A DNA stretch of 64,000 nt from Halichoerus grypus (Eukaryota; Chordata; Mammalia; Carnivora; Phocidae), in NCBI RefSeq assembly GCF_964656455.1, contig NC_135719.1, positions 6,427,163 to 6,491,162 of the forward strand, read 5' to 3'. Shown in pieces: positions 11,615 to 26,604 of the stretch (its first letter is position 1; each line of letters opens with the position of its first letter). The position numbers and the translations under genes are program-made. A model generated the notes under the pieces. The model was given only the letters and a program-made list of their open reading frames with translations, searched no databases and was not told the origin of the DNA.

Positions 11615-11870
11615 TTTACGTGAGGATTTTCATGCTTGGGCTCTTGAGCCAGGAAGATTTGAGTTCAAATCCCAGCTCTGCCACTTCCTACCTATGTGAT
11701 CTTGGCCAAATTACTTAACCTTTCAGAATCTAAAATGGAGATAATTTTTATTTCACAGGGTTTTGTACGATCAAATGAGATCACCCACCTTATAGTGCCT
11801 CATACACACTTGGCCCTCTCTATAATACAGTATGGCATTGTTGTTATTATCAGTACATAACTGCATCCTG
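11615..11870 (+). repeat. MIR SINE
   Basis: Contains GAGTTCAAATCCCAGCTCTG, CCACTTCCTACCTATGTGAT and CTTAACCTTTCAGAATCTAA, a good match to the MIR core, ending with 3' MIR-like bases. Confidence 0.85.
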
Positions 11871-12334
11871 AACTCTGTTAGGGAAGTTACCAAGAAGATG
11901 TGACCACCAGTTTACCCATGAGCTGGACCTGGGGGATCAGAGGTCCTTACCCTCCCTTCCCCTGTCCTTGGAATGTGGGTTCTGCTTGCCTTCCTGCTCC
12001 CAGAGGCTGCTCCAAGGACATAGCCTTGAGATGGTGATGATGCTGAGAACATCTACACAGTATATGTGACTAAGCCCAGTTAAGGCCTCTATTTAACCTT
12101 CTATGGATGTGGCAGGTGACTGCACAGGGATGCACTGGTCTTGCTGCTGCCCAAGACAAGCCTCACATATAAGTTCCTTTTGCTTCTTAAAGCTGCTACC
12201 TACCAACCTGGAGCAGCCTGCCTCTTTTGCTGGTCCCTCCCTGCCCTCTGAGTATAAGGGCCGATTTCAGATTATACCTGGGAAGCTCTGTGAGGGTTAT
12301 AAACCAACAAACTCTCAATATATAAAAAGATTCA

Positions 12335-12534
12335 GGGCGCCTGGGTGGCTCAGTCGTTAAGCGTCTGCCTTCGGCTCAGGTCATGATCCCAGGGTCCTGG
12401 GATCGAGCCCCACATCGGGCTCCCTGCTTGGTGGGAAGCCTGCTTCTCTCTCTCCCACTTACCCTGCTTGTGTTCTCTCTCTGGCTGTCTCTCCCTGTCA
12501 AATAAATAAATAAAATCTTAAAAAAAAAAAAAAA
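12335..12534 (+). mobile_element. Can-SINE (SINEC)
   Basis: Starts GGGCGCCTGGGTGGCTCAGT, with AAATAAATAAATAAAATC tail. The target duplication TATATAAAAAGATTCA occurs at 12320-12334 and after the tail (about 12543). Confidence 0.96.
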
Positions 12535-12544
12535 AATATATATA

Positions 12545-12965
12545 TATAAAAAGATTCAAATACCATATAATAAAATATTATTTAGCCATAAAAGGGAATG
12601 AAGTACTGATAGATGAAACAACACAGATAAACCGTGAAAACATTAAGTGAAAGACATCAGTCACAAAAGACCACATATTGTATGATTCCATTCATATGAA
12701 ATGTCCACAATAAGCAAATCTATAAACACAGAAAGCAGATTAGTGGTTGCTTAGGGTTAGGTGGGTGGGAGAAGGATGAGAAAATTACGGGGTGGTAGCT
12801 AAAGGGTGTGAGGCTTTTTTCTGAGGCGATGAAATGTTCTAAAATTGATTGTGTTGATGGTTGCACAATTCTATGAATACTAAAAACCAATGAGTTGTAT
12901 ACTTTAAATGGGTGAATTGTATAGTATGTAAATTATTTCTCAATAAAGCAATTTAAAAAAAAGAT
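12545..12965 (+). mobile_element. LINE-1 3' end
   Basis: Reads TTTAGCCATAAAAGGGAATG, then ATTGTATGATTCCATTCATA, then TGATGGTTGCACAATTCTAT to a poly(A) end near 12960, in sense orientation. Antisense to FANCI. Confidence 0.85.
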
Positions 12966-14036
12966 TCAAATAATGTTTAATGAATAAATGTTCAGGGTAA
13001 AAGGTTTTATTTATGCCAAATATTCTCCAGCTGAATTCTTCTCCTTGTGATTATCCTATGAAAAATTTCTTAATTTAAAAAATATTTTTTTAAACTGAAA
13101 AGTACAGAAAATAACCAATAGACACCCATGGATCTGTAACCCAGATTTAACATGCCCATATTTTGCTACATTTGCTTCAGATCTCTCTTTTCTTCTAGAA
13201 GTAAAACAAACAGACACAGCTGCTGATAGCCCTTATACAAATGGTTCTTTAAAATGTCCTTCTGACTTAGGGTGCACACCATTAACTGGGAGGATAACTG
13301 TTAAGACGATGGCAATAGGGCGGACAGGTAAGTGGTAATTAAAATAAAACATCAGGACATCATCACATACCCAGACATGTTCACAATGTACCAACCAGTG
13401 TACTATTTGGGAATTATTTTATATTTTGAAAAGTTTGGAAAATGTCAATCTCTTCATGCCTTCTTATCTGTTCTGTATAGCCATAAAATAAAAAACATAT
13501 ATTACCTGTGAAAGTAGAGTATGCATGATTGAATTAGCCAGCTGAGAGTTCCTTCGAAGGACATCATAGAAACCCTAAGAGGAAACAAATAGTAAGCTCT
13601 TTAACAGATATACTAGTGATTTGAACAATCATAACTTTGAAACAATACTTTATTTTACCCTATTCTCAATTCTTTGAAAAAGATTGAGACCATATTTGCA
13701 GAAGGAGGAACAATTCAGGAAGTTTAGATTATTTGCCTAAAAAGAGATCTCTGATCACTGAGAACTGGATTAATAAACTGACCACAACTGTTACAATTTT
13801 TAAACAACAGGTCACTTCAGGCTTTGGAGTCCTTTGCTCTTTTACAGTCAAGAATGTCCCAAGCTTCATTCTTTTCTCTCATCCTTCATTAAGTCTTCTC
13901 TTCTAGGACTTTATGTCCACTTAGTTTCCAGTGCTTCAAAAGTGTCTCCTGGCCCTAAGCACCTTAATGTAAATGACTGTGGTATTTCTTCCCATCCCAA
14001 ATTTCCCAGTCATAGTTTAAAACTACTTAAATGAAA
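12966..14036. other. Intron 19/18 sequence around exon 19, no other feature
   Basis: Apart from exon 19 (13506-13574) I see only AT-rich intron. Confidence 0.6.
13506..13574 (-). CDS. FANCI: FANCI exon 19, residues 607-629
   Basis: Translates as [20 protein letters not shown] then LSQ. It is 69 nt, phase 0 at both ends. Acceptor CCTCTTAG, donor GTAATA. It matches the conserved [15 protein letters not shown] segment. Confidence 0.95.
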
Positions 14037-14205
14037 GGGCGCCTGGGTGGCTCAGTCGGTTAAGCATCCGACTCTTGACTTTGGCTCAGGTCATGATCTC
14101 AGGGTCGTGAGATCAAGCCCCATGTCAAGCTCTGTGCTGGGCACAGAGCCTGCTTAAGATCCTCTCTCCCTCTGCCCCACCGCCAACCTATTTAAATTAA
14201 AATCC
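14037..14205 (+). mobile_element. Can-SINE (SINEC), tail eroded
   Basis: GGGCGCCTGGGTGGCTCAGT head and 'CATCCGACTCTTGACTTTGG' subtype body. The 3' tail is degraded. Confidence 0.9.
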
Positions 14206-14860
14206 TGGGGAGAACTTTCTTTTTGGAACCAGGAAAAGAGATTGTACAGTTCATCTTTGAGAAAAAGCAAATGAGAGTTGACCCCCTAAAATAATTTGTT
14301 AAAGAAAAGACACAAAGGAAAATTAGCCCTAATTTTTTATAAATGTATAATGATAAAAGATACTTTGGTCTTGGCACAAAAATCTATAGATGTAATCAAG
14401 GAATAACATACAAAACAGAAACAGACTTAGTACACATAAAGAAGGCAATAATATCTGGACAACTGGTTAACCTGGAGAAAAGTTAACTCCTTATATATTA
14501 CAGCAAGACAAATTTCAGATGGACTAAGCAGCTAAACATAAAAAACAAAATCATAAAAAACCAGAAGACAATATTAGTGAATATTCATTGGAAGGCTATG
14601 GACTCTTCACACATAAAAATAGCATACCTTAAAGGAAAAGATAAAAAAAGAACCAAAAATTAGTATTTTTGTAGGTCTAAAAGTATCATCATCATCGCCA
14701 CCACCACCAAGCAAATGGCAATCTGGCACACACTTGCAATGAATATGACCAAGAATGTTAATATCAATATATAAAAGAGTTTTTACAAACTGATGATGTA
14801 ACATCTTTAATGAATAAATGAACTCCAATATCCTAACAGATTAGTCTATGATCCATATCA
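14206..14860 (+). mobile_element. Diverged LINE-1 fragment
   Basis: 14330-14640 matches the sense L1 region near the end of ORF2 (AAACATAAAAAACAAAATCA, ...CCAGAAGACAATATTAGTGA). The edges are vague. Confidence 0.55.
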
Positions 14861-15183
14861 AGTTAATTTTTAAAATTTGGAGCTAGATAAGGGCAGATTC
14901 TTTTTTGCACATGGATGACTGCAGAAAAGAGTCAACACAGTAGGTGTGAGACTGTCATCCTCAGTAAAGCCTGCTTACGAGACTGACCCTTGGTGGGTGG
15001 CTGGGAATCTGGCTCGTAAAGTCTCCTACACCGATACAAAGCTTTCCCTAAACGACAGGTTTATTGTGTGTAAACTGTACAATGTGATTTATGCTTAATA
15101 CCTTGATTTTCTTCTGGGTGTTTGGAATTGTGGCTAACCATCACAAACTACCAATCCTAACTGCCTCAAGTAAGAGTGAACTA

Positions 15184-15855
<672 letters not shown>

Positions 15856-15861
15856 TCCTCG

Positions 15862-16010
15862 AGGTAGGTCATACGGAGCCATAGAATCCCCGCTCTACCC
15901 GTTGCTGCTTGTATCACTCTGGGCAAGTTATTTAACCTTCCTGGGCCTTAGTCTTCTCATACTTAAGATGGGGATGCTGATAACAATAAACTGATACCCT
16001 GTGCTCCTAA
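15862..16010 (+). repeat. MIR SINE
   Basis: Contains TCACTCTGGGCAAGTTATTT, AACCTTCCTGGGCCTTAGTC and CTTAAGATGGGGATGCTGAT, the MIR core. Confidence 0.85.
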
Positions 16011-16282
16011 TATTTAATCTGTGCCATATGTTATAAACAGAAGTTTTGTATAATTACACTAGAGCAATAAAGGATTCCTGATAAAATTGTCACATTAACT
16101 TGTTATTTATAAGTCATATAGTACGTAATTTAAGTTATAAAAACAATTTTATTGCTCCAAAGTCCGGACCACCAAAAAAATTGTGAAAAGTTTTATTTTC
16201 TCAGATTACTAGGCTTGATAAAAGTTCATGTGCAAAGTAAATAAACTATTAAAAATGGGGATAATAATAGCATCTAGACTCA

Positions 16283-17370
<1,088 letters not shown>

Positions 17371-17374
17371 GGGG

Positions 17375-17510
17375 TGTTAGCAGCGTACCTGAGATCACAA
17401 GCTCAAATTCTAGCCCCACCAACCTCCGTTTGACTTTTGGAAAGTCTCTGAGCCAGAGTTTCCTGATCTGTATGGTGAAAACTGTAATAATTCTGTCTTT
17501 ATATGGTTAA
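17375..17510 (+). repeat. MIR fragment
   Basis: TCACAAGCTCAAATTCTAGC, then GTTTCCTGATCTGTATGGTG, then an AATAATTCTG segment. Diverged MIR core. Confidence 0.65.
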
Positions 17511-17686
17511 TCTAAAAACGGAATGAGAGAAGGAAAGCTGCACGAGGCCTTGCTTGATGGAAGCTGTTCTGTTGGGTCAGACATCTGCATGACCACTGTG
17601 AACAGACTACACGAGGAGATGGCAGAGAGGACAGTGAGTAGTGTCAGAAGGCATTACTTGCTAGGGTCTCACGGGATGCTCCATAC

Positions 17687-17757
17687 CTGGCAAACATGGC
17701 TTTCCGAAGGACAAGTATCAAGGAGTCTCTCACTGACATGCTGACTTTGAGAAGGGG
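17687..17757 (-). CDS. FANCI: FANCI exon 16 with the ubiquitinated lysine K522, residues 504-527
   Basis: Translates as PLLKVSMSVRDSLILVLRKA then MFA, with AG of a serine. By my count the lysine in LVLRKAMFA is residue 522, which corresponds to human K523. In the family this lysine is the site monoubiquitinated by FANCL/UBE2T and is what locks the ID2 clamp on DNA. Acceptor TTTGTCTTTCAG, donor GTATGG. Confidence 0.96.
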
Positions 17758-18181
17758 CTGAAAGACAAAGAATAAGTGGGTAAGAAAAAAAAAAACAAAA
17801 ACACAACCCAAATTTATTAGCCTTAGCTCATTTCTACCCAATACTGTTACAATTAGGCTTATAGAGGGAAATCTGGTTCTGTTTTTAAATACATGTTTCA
17901 ATATTTATTACACTTAGTAATAAGGACAATAGCATCCTTTGAAATACTAAATTGAAACTAATCATTAATGCCTTTAAACCTACTGTCCTCAGTTTTCTAA
18001 GGGCTTTTCAATCACTTCACTAACTTGAAAATGAGTCAAAGGAGAGAGAATTGTGACAGGAAGAAGGTGTAAACTTGGAAACAGAGTCTAGCTCAGTGCC
18101 CCTGCCCTTTTAATACAAAACTTTATGCTTAAGAATCAAGGGATATAAAATTTCTCAGACATTTATATTTATGAAAAATCA

Positions 18182-18646
<465 letters not shown>

Positions 18647-18859
18647 TCATATTTCCAAGCTAAAGTAAATCAATAAATGAACTTTTATTATGTGTATACA
18701 TAGTATAGTCTTAACCATAAAACATGGTCTCTCTTCCTTCAAGAATATTAATTTAGTTAGGAGTCAAGAAAAACACATTCTGAAAGAATGAAAGAGGTAA
18801 ATAACAGATCAACACCAAATATCTAATAATCCCAAACACAGTTTATTATTCCTAGCAAA

Positions 18860-19260
18860 TGTAACATTCCTTAAATGTTAAAGAGAGAGTCTAAAGAGGA
18901 GCTCAAAGGAAGAGGAGATTATCATGAGTTGGTGTGCTTTTGGAGAATAAAGAGAATTTAAGCTGGATTCTGAAAGAAGGCTGACATTCAGATGCACCAA
19001 GAACCAGAAAGGCCTACTAGATGTAAAAGGAAAAGTAGGAGACAAAATACATAAAGTAAATACAGGACAAATTCAGAAAACAGTGAGAAATCTGTGAAGC
19101 CAGGGTGAAGGATTCAGAAAAATAAGTAAGTGAAGTGAATGTTGAAAAGGCAGGATGGATCAAATTGTCAAGGACTTTAAGGGCCAGGATAAAGAGCTAA
19201 TTATTTATTAAAGAAGGTATTGGTGACTTCTGAGTCACAGAGAGGTATTTTAGGAATACT
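18860..19260 (-). repeat. L2-like LINE fragment, minus orientation
   Basis: The plus strand shows the reversed L2 3' motifs: AAGCTGGATTCTGAAAGAAG, GGATCAAATTGTCAAGGACT and TTTAAGGGCCAGGATAAAGA. Diverged. Confidence 0.6.
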
Positions 19261-19804
19261 TATCTGGTGGCATATGCAGGTTGAGTTGCTGCAGAGAGAA
19301 GAGAAAGCAGGGTCATCAGTTGGAAGCTGTGGCGATGGTCTAAGTGCAAGGCTGTAAGACTGCAAGCTAGGCAATGGGTAGGGAAGAAGGGTACAAAATG
19401 AAGAAAAAATGAACAGTAAGAGAAAAAAAGAGAGAACTTAGGTATCAAGTATGTTGGAGAAGACAAAAAGGAATTCCAGCTTCTGGAACTTGGAAAGCCA
19501 GGCTTTAAATAATAGAAATACAAATAATTGAAAGGGGAATTTGTTTGAAGGACACTGTATTGCATTTGAAATAAAAGGAAAAAGAAAAACCTAACTAGAA
19601 ATAACCAACAGGAATGGAGGCACTGAACTCAGGAAAGAAGACAGTCTTGACATAAAGATTTGGAAGCCATGTCCACCAAAGTCCACAAAAATAACCGAAG
19701 CCATGAAAATAGGCATGACATCTATAAGGAAGAGAACGTATAAAAGCAGTAACAGACTTCTGCTTCCCACCATCATGGAATAATGGTGAATCGATTTATC
19801 CTCC

Positions 19805-20014
19805 CAGTTTATTTCTTTGTTTATTTTTAAATTTTTATTTATTTGTCAGAGGGACAGAGAGGGCGAGTGAGCACAAGCGTGGGGAGTGGCAGGCAGAGGG
19901 AGAAGCAGACTGCCCGCTGAGCAAGGAGCCCGATGCGGGATTTGATCCCAGGACCCTGGGATCATGACCTGAGCCAAAGGCAGACGCTTAACTGACTGAG
20001 CCTCTCAGGAGACC
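19805..20014 (-). mobile_element. Can-SINE (SINEC)
   Basis: T-rich start, TTTTTATTTATTTGTCAGAG, body ending GACTGAGCCTCTCAGGAGAC (mutated head). The CCTCCCASTTTA duplication flanks it. Confidence 0.92.
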
Positions 20015-21063
20015 TGTCCTCCCACTTTAAACAATAATAACGAAAAAGGTCAAATTACACTAAATAATAATTTTCAGATACCAGACAACAAGTAGTACAG
20101 GACCATGATCCCTGAGAGAAGGGAAACACAGAGGGTGAGCCTTATGACTGTCCCATCTTACTGCCTGGAGAGTTTCAAGGCAGCAGCAGAGAGGGGAAAC
20201 TCCGAGTCCAGTGGTTTTCCCAATTTAAAGGGATGGAGATGGGAATTCAGGAAAACTAAGGTGGCAAGAATTCACAGGGCAGAGTACTAGAAAGGAAAGA
20301 GCTATATGGGAAGAAGGCTCTGGAGATGTGCAAGAAGCCCCCTTTGTAAGTCAGCTGTGCTCTGGTAGGTGTATGATTGTAAGGAAGCTACCATAAGCCA
20401 AGGAAAGACTCACCAGCAAAGAGCAGGCAGATATATTCTCAGAGGTCACAAAGGACAGGAAATAGTTCACATTCACAAGAACCACAGTGCAGACACCTCA
20501 TAATATAAAAGGTCCTATACTCAGAAAGATACAAATGTCTAAATATGAAAAATTTACTGGATGAGATTAACAGCAGAGGAAAAGATCACTGCAGAAGAAA
20601 AGATTTGGGAGCTAGAAGTTATACCAATACACATTATCTAAAATGAAACAGTTAAAAAAGACTAAAAATGAAAATCTGTGAGCTATGTAACAATGTAAGG
20701 CAGCCTACTACATACGTACTGCTGTGGGGCGGGGGTGGGGTGGGGGAAGTGTGTGCTAGTGGGAGGGAGATGAGAGAAAAAAGTTTTTGAAGAAATAATC
20801 TCAAAACGTTCCAAACTCGATGAAAACCATAAACCTACAGATCCAAGAAGCTTGACAAACTCCAACCACCAGAAACATGGAGAAAGCTACACTAAAGCAC
20901 ATCATAATTAAATTGCTTAAAACCACTGATAAAATCTGAAAATAAAAAAATTATATAGAGAGGAAAAGGGTATGAACAAAAGCTGACTTTTTATTAGAAA
21001 TGATGAAAACCAAAAGAACAGTAAAGTAACATTTTTAGAGCACTAAGAGAAAAAAATACCGTC

Positions 21064-21253
21064 GGGGCACCTGGGTGGCTCAGTCATTAAACGTCTGCCT
21101 TCAGCTCAGGTCATGATCCCAGAGTCCTGGGATCGAGCCCCGCATCGTGCTCTCTGCTCCACGGGAAGCCTGCTTCTCCCTCTCCCACTCCCCCTGCTTG
21201 TGTTCCCTGTCTCGCTGTCAAATAGATAAATAAAATCTTAAAAAAAAAAAAAA
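21064..21253 (+). mobile_element. Can-SINE (SINEC), arctoid-type body
   Basis: GGGGCACCTGGGTGGCTCAG, then CGGGAAGCCTGCTTCTCCCT, ending AAATAGATAAATAAAATCTT and poly(A). Confidence 0.95.
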
Positions 21254-21312
21254 TCCTGTCAATCTGGAATTCTATACCGAGCAAAAATACCTTTCAAAGA
21301 ACTAACACTAGA

Positions 21313-21500
21313 GGTGCCTGGGTGGCTTAGTCGTTAGGCATTGGCCTTCGGCTCAGGTCATGATCCCAGGGTCCTGGGATCGAGCCCTCCATCGGGCTCC
21401 CTGCTCCGTGGAAAGCCTGCTTCTCCCTCTCCCTCTCCCACTCCCCCTGCTTCTGTTCCCCTCTCTGTCAAATAAATAAATAAAATATTAAAAAAAAAAA
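21313..21500 (+). mobile_element. Can-SINE (SINEC)
   Basis: GGTGCCTGGGTGGCTTAGTC head and AAATAAATAAATAAAATATT tail. The AACTAACACTA duplication occurs on both sides. Confidence 0.95.
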
Positions 21501-21632
21501 TTAAAACAAAAAAATCCAAAAAACTAACACTAAATGAAAACTTTTTGTGACATACAGAAGAATCCAACAATGGCAGATCAAAAGTTAAAGGCAGTCAGAC
21601 AGAAAATGATACTGGATAAAAATCCGGATCTA

Positions 21633-21838
21633 GGGGCACCTGGGTCGCTCAGTTGGTTAAGCATCTGCCTTCAGCTTGGATCATGATCTCGGAGTCTCGT
21701 GATCAAGGCCTGCATCGGGCTCCCTGCTCAGCGGGGAGCCTGCTTCTCCTTCTGACCCTCACCCTGCTTGTGCTAATAAATAAATAAACTCTTAAAGAAA
21801 GAAAGAAAGAAAGAAAGAAAGAAAAAGAAAGGAAAGAA
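21633..21838 (+). mobile_element. Can-SINE (SINEC) with (GAAA)n tail
   Basis: GGGGCACCTGGGTCGCTCAG head. The poly(A) tail has become a GAAA/AAAG microsatellite at about 21796-21838. Confidence 0.94.
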
Positions 21839-22461
21839 ATCTAGATCTACACAAAGGAAAAAGCACCAGAGATAGTAAATGCATGGGTAAAAATAAAAGA
21901 CATTTTCTTATTTTAAAAAATTCTTGAAAAACAATTGACTGTTTAAAGCAAACATAACCATGTAGACATAATTCAATAAATAGAGAAGTAAAATGTATGA
22001 GAATAGCACAAATCATAAGAACAGAGGTAAGAAATGGATGTATACTGTTGAGGTACACCACTACTTAAAGGTAAACTATAGTAAGTTAAAGATGTACCAT
22101 AAACGCTAAAGCAACCCGAAAGAAAATAAAATAGAGGTAGAAGTAATCAAATTAGCAAGATAAAATGGAATTAAGAAAAAATTCAACCCAAATGAAGGCA
22201 GAAAAGGAGAAAAAAGGGAACCAAGTACAGATGGACAAAATAGAAAACAAAGAGCCAGACAATAATCACATTTTTTAAATCACATTAAATGTAAACAGCA
22301 TGCCCCAATTTAAATTACAAGATGATCAAAAAAGATTAAAAAAGACATAATTGTATGTTTTCTACAAGAAACCCATGTTAACTATAAAGATATAAATAAG
22401 TTAAAACTAAAAAGATGAAAAAAATATACCACACTAACACTGACCAAAAGAAAACTGGAGA

Positions 22462-22661
22462 GGGGTGCCTGGGTGGTACAGTGGGTTAAGCATCTGACTC
22501 TTGATTTTGGCTCAGGTCGTGATCTCAGGGTTGTGAGACGGAGCCCTACATTGAGCTCTGCACTCAGCGCAGAGCCTGCTTAAGATTCTCTTTCCCTGTC
22601 CCTCTGCCCCTCCCATTCAAAGCTCTCTCTAAAATAAATAAATCTTAAAAAAGAAAGAAAG
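22462..22661 (+). mobile_element. Can-SINE (SINEC)
   Basis: GGGGTGCCTGGGTGGTACAG head. The AAGAAAACTGGAGA duplication is seen before it (about 22448) and after it (about 22661). Confidence 0.95.
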
Positions 22662-23067
22662 AAAACTGGAGAAGTTATATTAATATCAAAGTAGACTTCA
22701 GAACAAATAATATTCCCAGAAACAAAAAAGATCATTTCATAACAATTAATAGGTCAATTAACCATGAGGACATAACAATCCTAAATGAGTATGTCCCTAT
22801 TAACAAAGTTTTAAGATACATAAAGCAAGAACTGATAGAACTAGAAGAAGCAGACACATCTATAATTACAAAGTCATAGATCTCAACACTCCTCTCTTAA
22901 AAAGTAGACAGAAAATCTGTAAGGATACAGAAGACTTCAATCATCTAATTTGAGTTATGGAAAACTGCACCTATTCTTTTCACGAAAGCACACAGAACAT
23001 TTTTCAAAATAGACCATATTCTGAGAATGAAACAAGTCTCAATGAATTTTTAAAAATTCATGTCATA

Positions 23068-23184
23068 GGAGCGCCTGGCTGACTCCATCACAAGAGCATG
23101 TGACTCTTAATCTTAGGGTTTTGAGTTTGGACTCCGTGCTGGGGGTAGAGATTACTTAAATAAACAAATAAGCTTAAAAAAAAC
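23068..23184 (+). mobile_element. Short SINEC copy
   Basis: GGAGCGCCTGGCTGACTCCA head and TAGAGATTACTTAAATAAAC tail. The TTCATGTCATAG / CTCATGTCATAG duplication flanks it. Confidence 0.92.
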
Positions 23185-23907
23185 ACTCATGTCATAGACA
23201 GTATGTTTTATAACAAATTAGAAATCAACAACAGAAAAATAGCTGGAAAATCTCCAAATATTCAAAAGCTGAACAACATACTTCTAAATAACACATAGGT
23301 CAAAGAACAAATCACAAGGGAAATTAGAAAGTATTTGGACCTGAATGAAAATTAAAAACAAAATTTATGGGATGTAGGTAAGGCAATCTTTGATGGAAAT
23401 TTATAGTTTAATGCTTGTATTAAAAAAAAAAGTCTCAAATTAATGGCCTAAGCTTCTAACCAAAAAAAGCACAGATTAAACCCAAAGCAAGCAGTAGAAA
23501 GGAAACAAAAAAGAGCAGAAATAAATGAAACTAAAAACAAAAACATAAATTCAGTGAAACCAAAAGCTGGTTTTTTAAGATTAATAAAATCGATAAATCT
23601 TGTGCTTCAGTGATAAGAAAAAAGAAGATGCACATCATGGCTCTCAGGAATAAGAATGGGTACATCGATATAGAACCTAGAGTCATTAAAAGGAATCTGA
23701 CGACTTTATGGCAATAAATTTGATAAATCAAGATGAAATGGTTAAATTCCTTGAAAGACATAAACTACCAATGTTTACCTAGAAGATTTAGATAACCTGA
23801 ACAGCCCTGTTTTTATGAAACAAATGTTAGTTCAAACCCTTCACACAAACAAAAGGAAACCTGGACATCAGGAAGGAAGAAAAAGCAATGTAAACATCCA
23901 GGTAAAT

Positions 23908-24120
23908 ATAAGAGACCACAAGTTGGCACACTTTTTCTATAAAGGGCCAGATAGTAACTATTTTAGGCTTTATGGGCCACGTATAAATGACAACTACTCA
24001 AGTCCGCTGGTATAACGTAAAAGCAAGATAGAAAACACATAAATAATTAAGCTTGGCTATATTCCAATAATACTGTACTTTATGAACTCTGAAATCTAAA
24101 TTTTTCACAGGACATGAAAT
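23908..24120 (-). mobile_element. hAT-Charlie-type MER DNA transposon fossil
   Basis: ACAAGTTGGCACACTTTTTC, TATAAAGGGCCAGATAGTAA, CTATTTTAGGCTTTATGGGC and ATATTCCAATAATACTGTAC are typical of a non-autonomous MER element I recognise by sequence but cannot name with certainty. The strand is arbitrary. Confidence 0.65.
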
Positions 24121-24202
24121 ATTCTTTTTGATTTTTTTTTCAACCACTTACAAGAGCAAAATAAACCCAAAGCAAGCAAAAGGTAAGAAATAAGAAGCAG
24201 AA

Positions 24203-24418
24203 GGGTGTTTGGGTGGCTCAGTCTGTTAAGCATCCAACTCTTGGTCTCAGCTCAGGTCATGATCTCAGGGTCATGTGATCAAGCCCTGTGTCAGGCTCCG
24301 AGCTCAGCACAGAGTCTGCTTGAGATTCTTTCCCCCTTCCTCTGCTCCTTCCCCCACTTGTGTTTTTTTTTTCCTCTCTCTCTCTCTCAAGTAAATAAAT
24401 CAAATTTTAAAAAAAAGA
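24203..24418 (+). mobile_element. Can-SINE (SINEC)
   Basis: GGGTGTTTGGGTGGCTCAGT head and AAGTAAATAAATCAAATTTT tail. An AAGAAATAAG.AGCAGAA-like duplication flanks it. Confidence 0.93.
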
Positions 24419-25576
24419 AGAAATAAGCAGAAATCAATGAAATTACAAACAGAAAACAATGGAGAGAATTCAAACCAGAAGCTCATTCTTTAAAAGATCA
24501 GTAAAACTGACAAGTCTCTAACCCAAACTGATAAGGAAGATGCAAATTACTGATATCAGGAATGTTTTGATTTGCAGGTGACATGATTTGTATGTAGAAA
24601 ATCCTAAAGAACTGTCAAAAAGCAATTATAACTAATAAAATGGGTTTAGCAATGTTGCAGGATATAAGATCAGTATAAAAAAGCAACCATTTCTACATGC
24701 TAACAATTAACAATTAGAAATCGAAATTTTAAAAATTATCATGTACAATAGCATCAAAAAAATGAAATACTTAGGGATAAAGCTGACAAAAGATATGCAA
24801 GATCTATACTGAAGTCTACAAACATTGCTAAAAGAAATTAAAGAAGATCTAAATAAATGGAGAGATGTACTGTGTTCATGGATGGGTTAGAAGACTCAAT
24901 ATTGTTAAGATGCCAATTGTCTCCCAAATTGATCCATACATTCAAGGAAATCTCAATCAAAACCCGAGCAGGTCTTTTATAAAAATTGACAAGCTAATTC
25001 TACAACTTATTTGGAAATGCAAAGCACCTAGATTAGCCAAAACTATTTTGAAAAAGAACAAAGTTGAAAGATTTACACTACTTGATTTTAAGACTTATTA
25101 TAAAGGTATATTAATCAAGACAATAAACAGATCATTGGAACAGATTCCTAAAATAGACCCACATACACATGGTTGGTTGATTTCAGCAAAGATGCCATGG
25201 TAATTCCAAGATTCCATGGTAATGCCAAGACAATCTTTTTAAAAAATTGTGCTGGAGCAACTGAATAGCCAAAGGGTCGGGGGACTCGGTTACTTCACAC
25301 CATATATAAAATTTAACAAAAATGGATCACAGACCTAAGTATAAAAGCTGTAACTATAAAGCTTCTAGTAGAAAACAGGAAAAAATCTTAGTGAATCTTA
25401 GTGATTTTCAGTGTAGGCAAGGATTCTTTAACACATGACACAAAGAGCAGGAAATATAAAAAGAAACTGATAAATTGATAACTGATAAATTAAAAATACT
25501 TGCTCTTCAAACAACACTGTTACAAACATTAAGTCAAACCGCAGACGAGGAGAAAATATTTGCAAAACACATATCG

Positions 25577-25748
25577 GGGGTGCCTGGGTGGCTCAGTCAG
25601 TTAAGAGTCTGCCTTCGGCTCAGGTTGTGATCTCGGGGTTCTGGGATCGAGCCCCACGTTGGGCTCTCCACTCGGCAGGGAGTCTGCTTCTCCCTCTGAC
25701 TCTCCCTCTGTGTTCTAATAAATAAATAAATAATCTTAAAAAAAAAAC
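25577..25748 (+). mobile_element. Can-SINE (SINEC)
   Basis: GGGGTGCCTGGGTGGCTCAG head and AATAAATAAATAAATAATC tail. CACATATC is duplicated. Confidence 0.94.
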
Positions 25749-26604
25749 CCCACATATCTGACAAAGGATTTGTGTTTAGAATATATAAAGAACTTTTACA
25801 ACTCAGTAATAAGGGGGCAAACAACTCAATTTTTAAAAATGGACAAAAGATTTCAACAGACATTTGAAAACCACAATGAGATACTATCATGCACCTATCA
25901 GAATGACTAAAATTAAAAAGACTAACCATACCTAGTATTGGCCACAATGTGGAGTGACGAGCAACACTGTTGGTAGAAATGTAAAATGGTACAACCACTT
26001 TGGAAAACAGTCTGGCAGTTTCTTAAACTATTAAACATAGATCTACCATATGATGCACCCATTCCACTACCAGGTATTTTCCCAAGAGAAATGAAAGCGT
26101 ATTTCCTCAGAAAGACTTAAACATGAATGTTCATAGCAGCTTTATTCATAATAGCCCCAAAACAGAAACAACCTACATAACCTGTCCACAGGCAAATGAA
26201 TAAACTGAGGTCATGTTCTCACCAGGTATTACTACTACTAATAAAAAGGGACCAACTACTGATCCATGCAACAACCATGGAAAAATTATTCTAAGTGAAA
26301 GAAGTCAGACAAAAAAAGGAGTGCATACAGTAGGATTCCATTTACATAAAATTTGAAAAATGGCATTTAATTTATAGACAGAAAGCAGACTGATCTGGAG
26401 ACAGGCGGTGGGGAGCAAGAGTGGGACGGAGGAAAGAATTACAAAGAGGCACCAGGAAACATCTGTGGGTGATAGTTCATCTTCATTGTGTAGATGGTTT
26501 CACAGCTGTACACATGTTAAAAGTCATCAAACTCTTAAGACTTTAAATATGTAGAGATTACTGTACTTCAATTATACTTCAATAAAGCTGGAAAGAAGGA
26601 AAAA

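Larger units (their letters stand above)
20016..22461 (+). mobile_element. Old LINE-1/HAL1 sequence carrying three SINEs
   Basis: L1/HAL1-like A-rich sense-strand sequence: ATCCAAGAAGCTTGACAAAC, GAAAACCAAAAGAACAGTAA, GTCAATCTGGAATTCTATAC. It continues past 22461 into the ORF2 part. Antisense to FANCI. Confidence 0.65.
22665..26600 (+). mobile_element. LINE-1 ORF2 to 3' end, decayed, with nested SINEs
   Basis: Follows L1 ORF2 in sense: ATATTAATATCAAAGTAGAC, AAATAACACATAGGTCAAAG, then the ORF2 end. An open stretch at 24865-25203 still encodes L1-like residues (QLIWKCKAPRLAKTILKK) but is far too short to be functional. It ends near 26586 with the AATTATACTTCAATAAAGCT 3' end. It fills most of intron 14, antisense to FANCI. Confidence 0.85.

Noticed and set aside
24865..25203. 112-codon open frame with L1-like residues
   Set aside because: It is a leftover of L1 ORF2 in a decayed element, too short to be functional.
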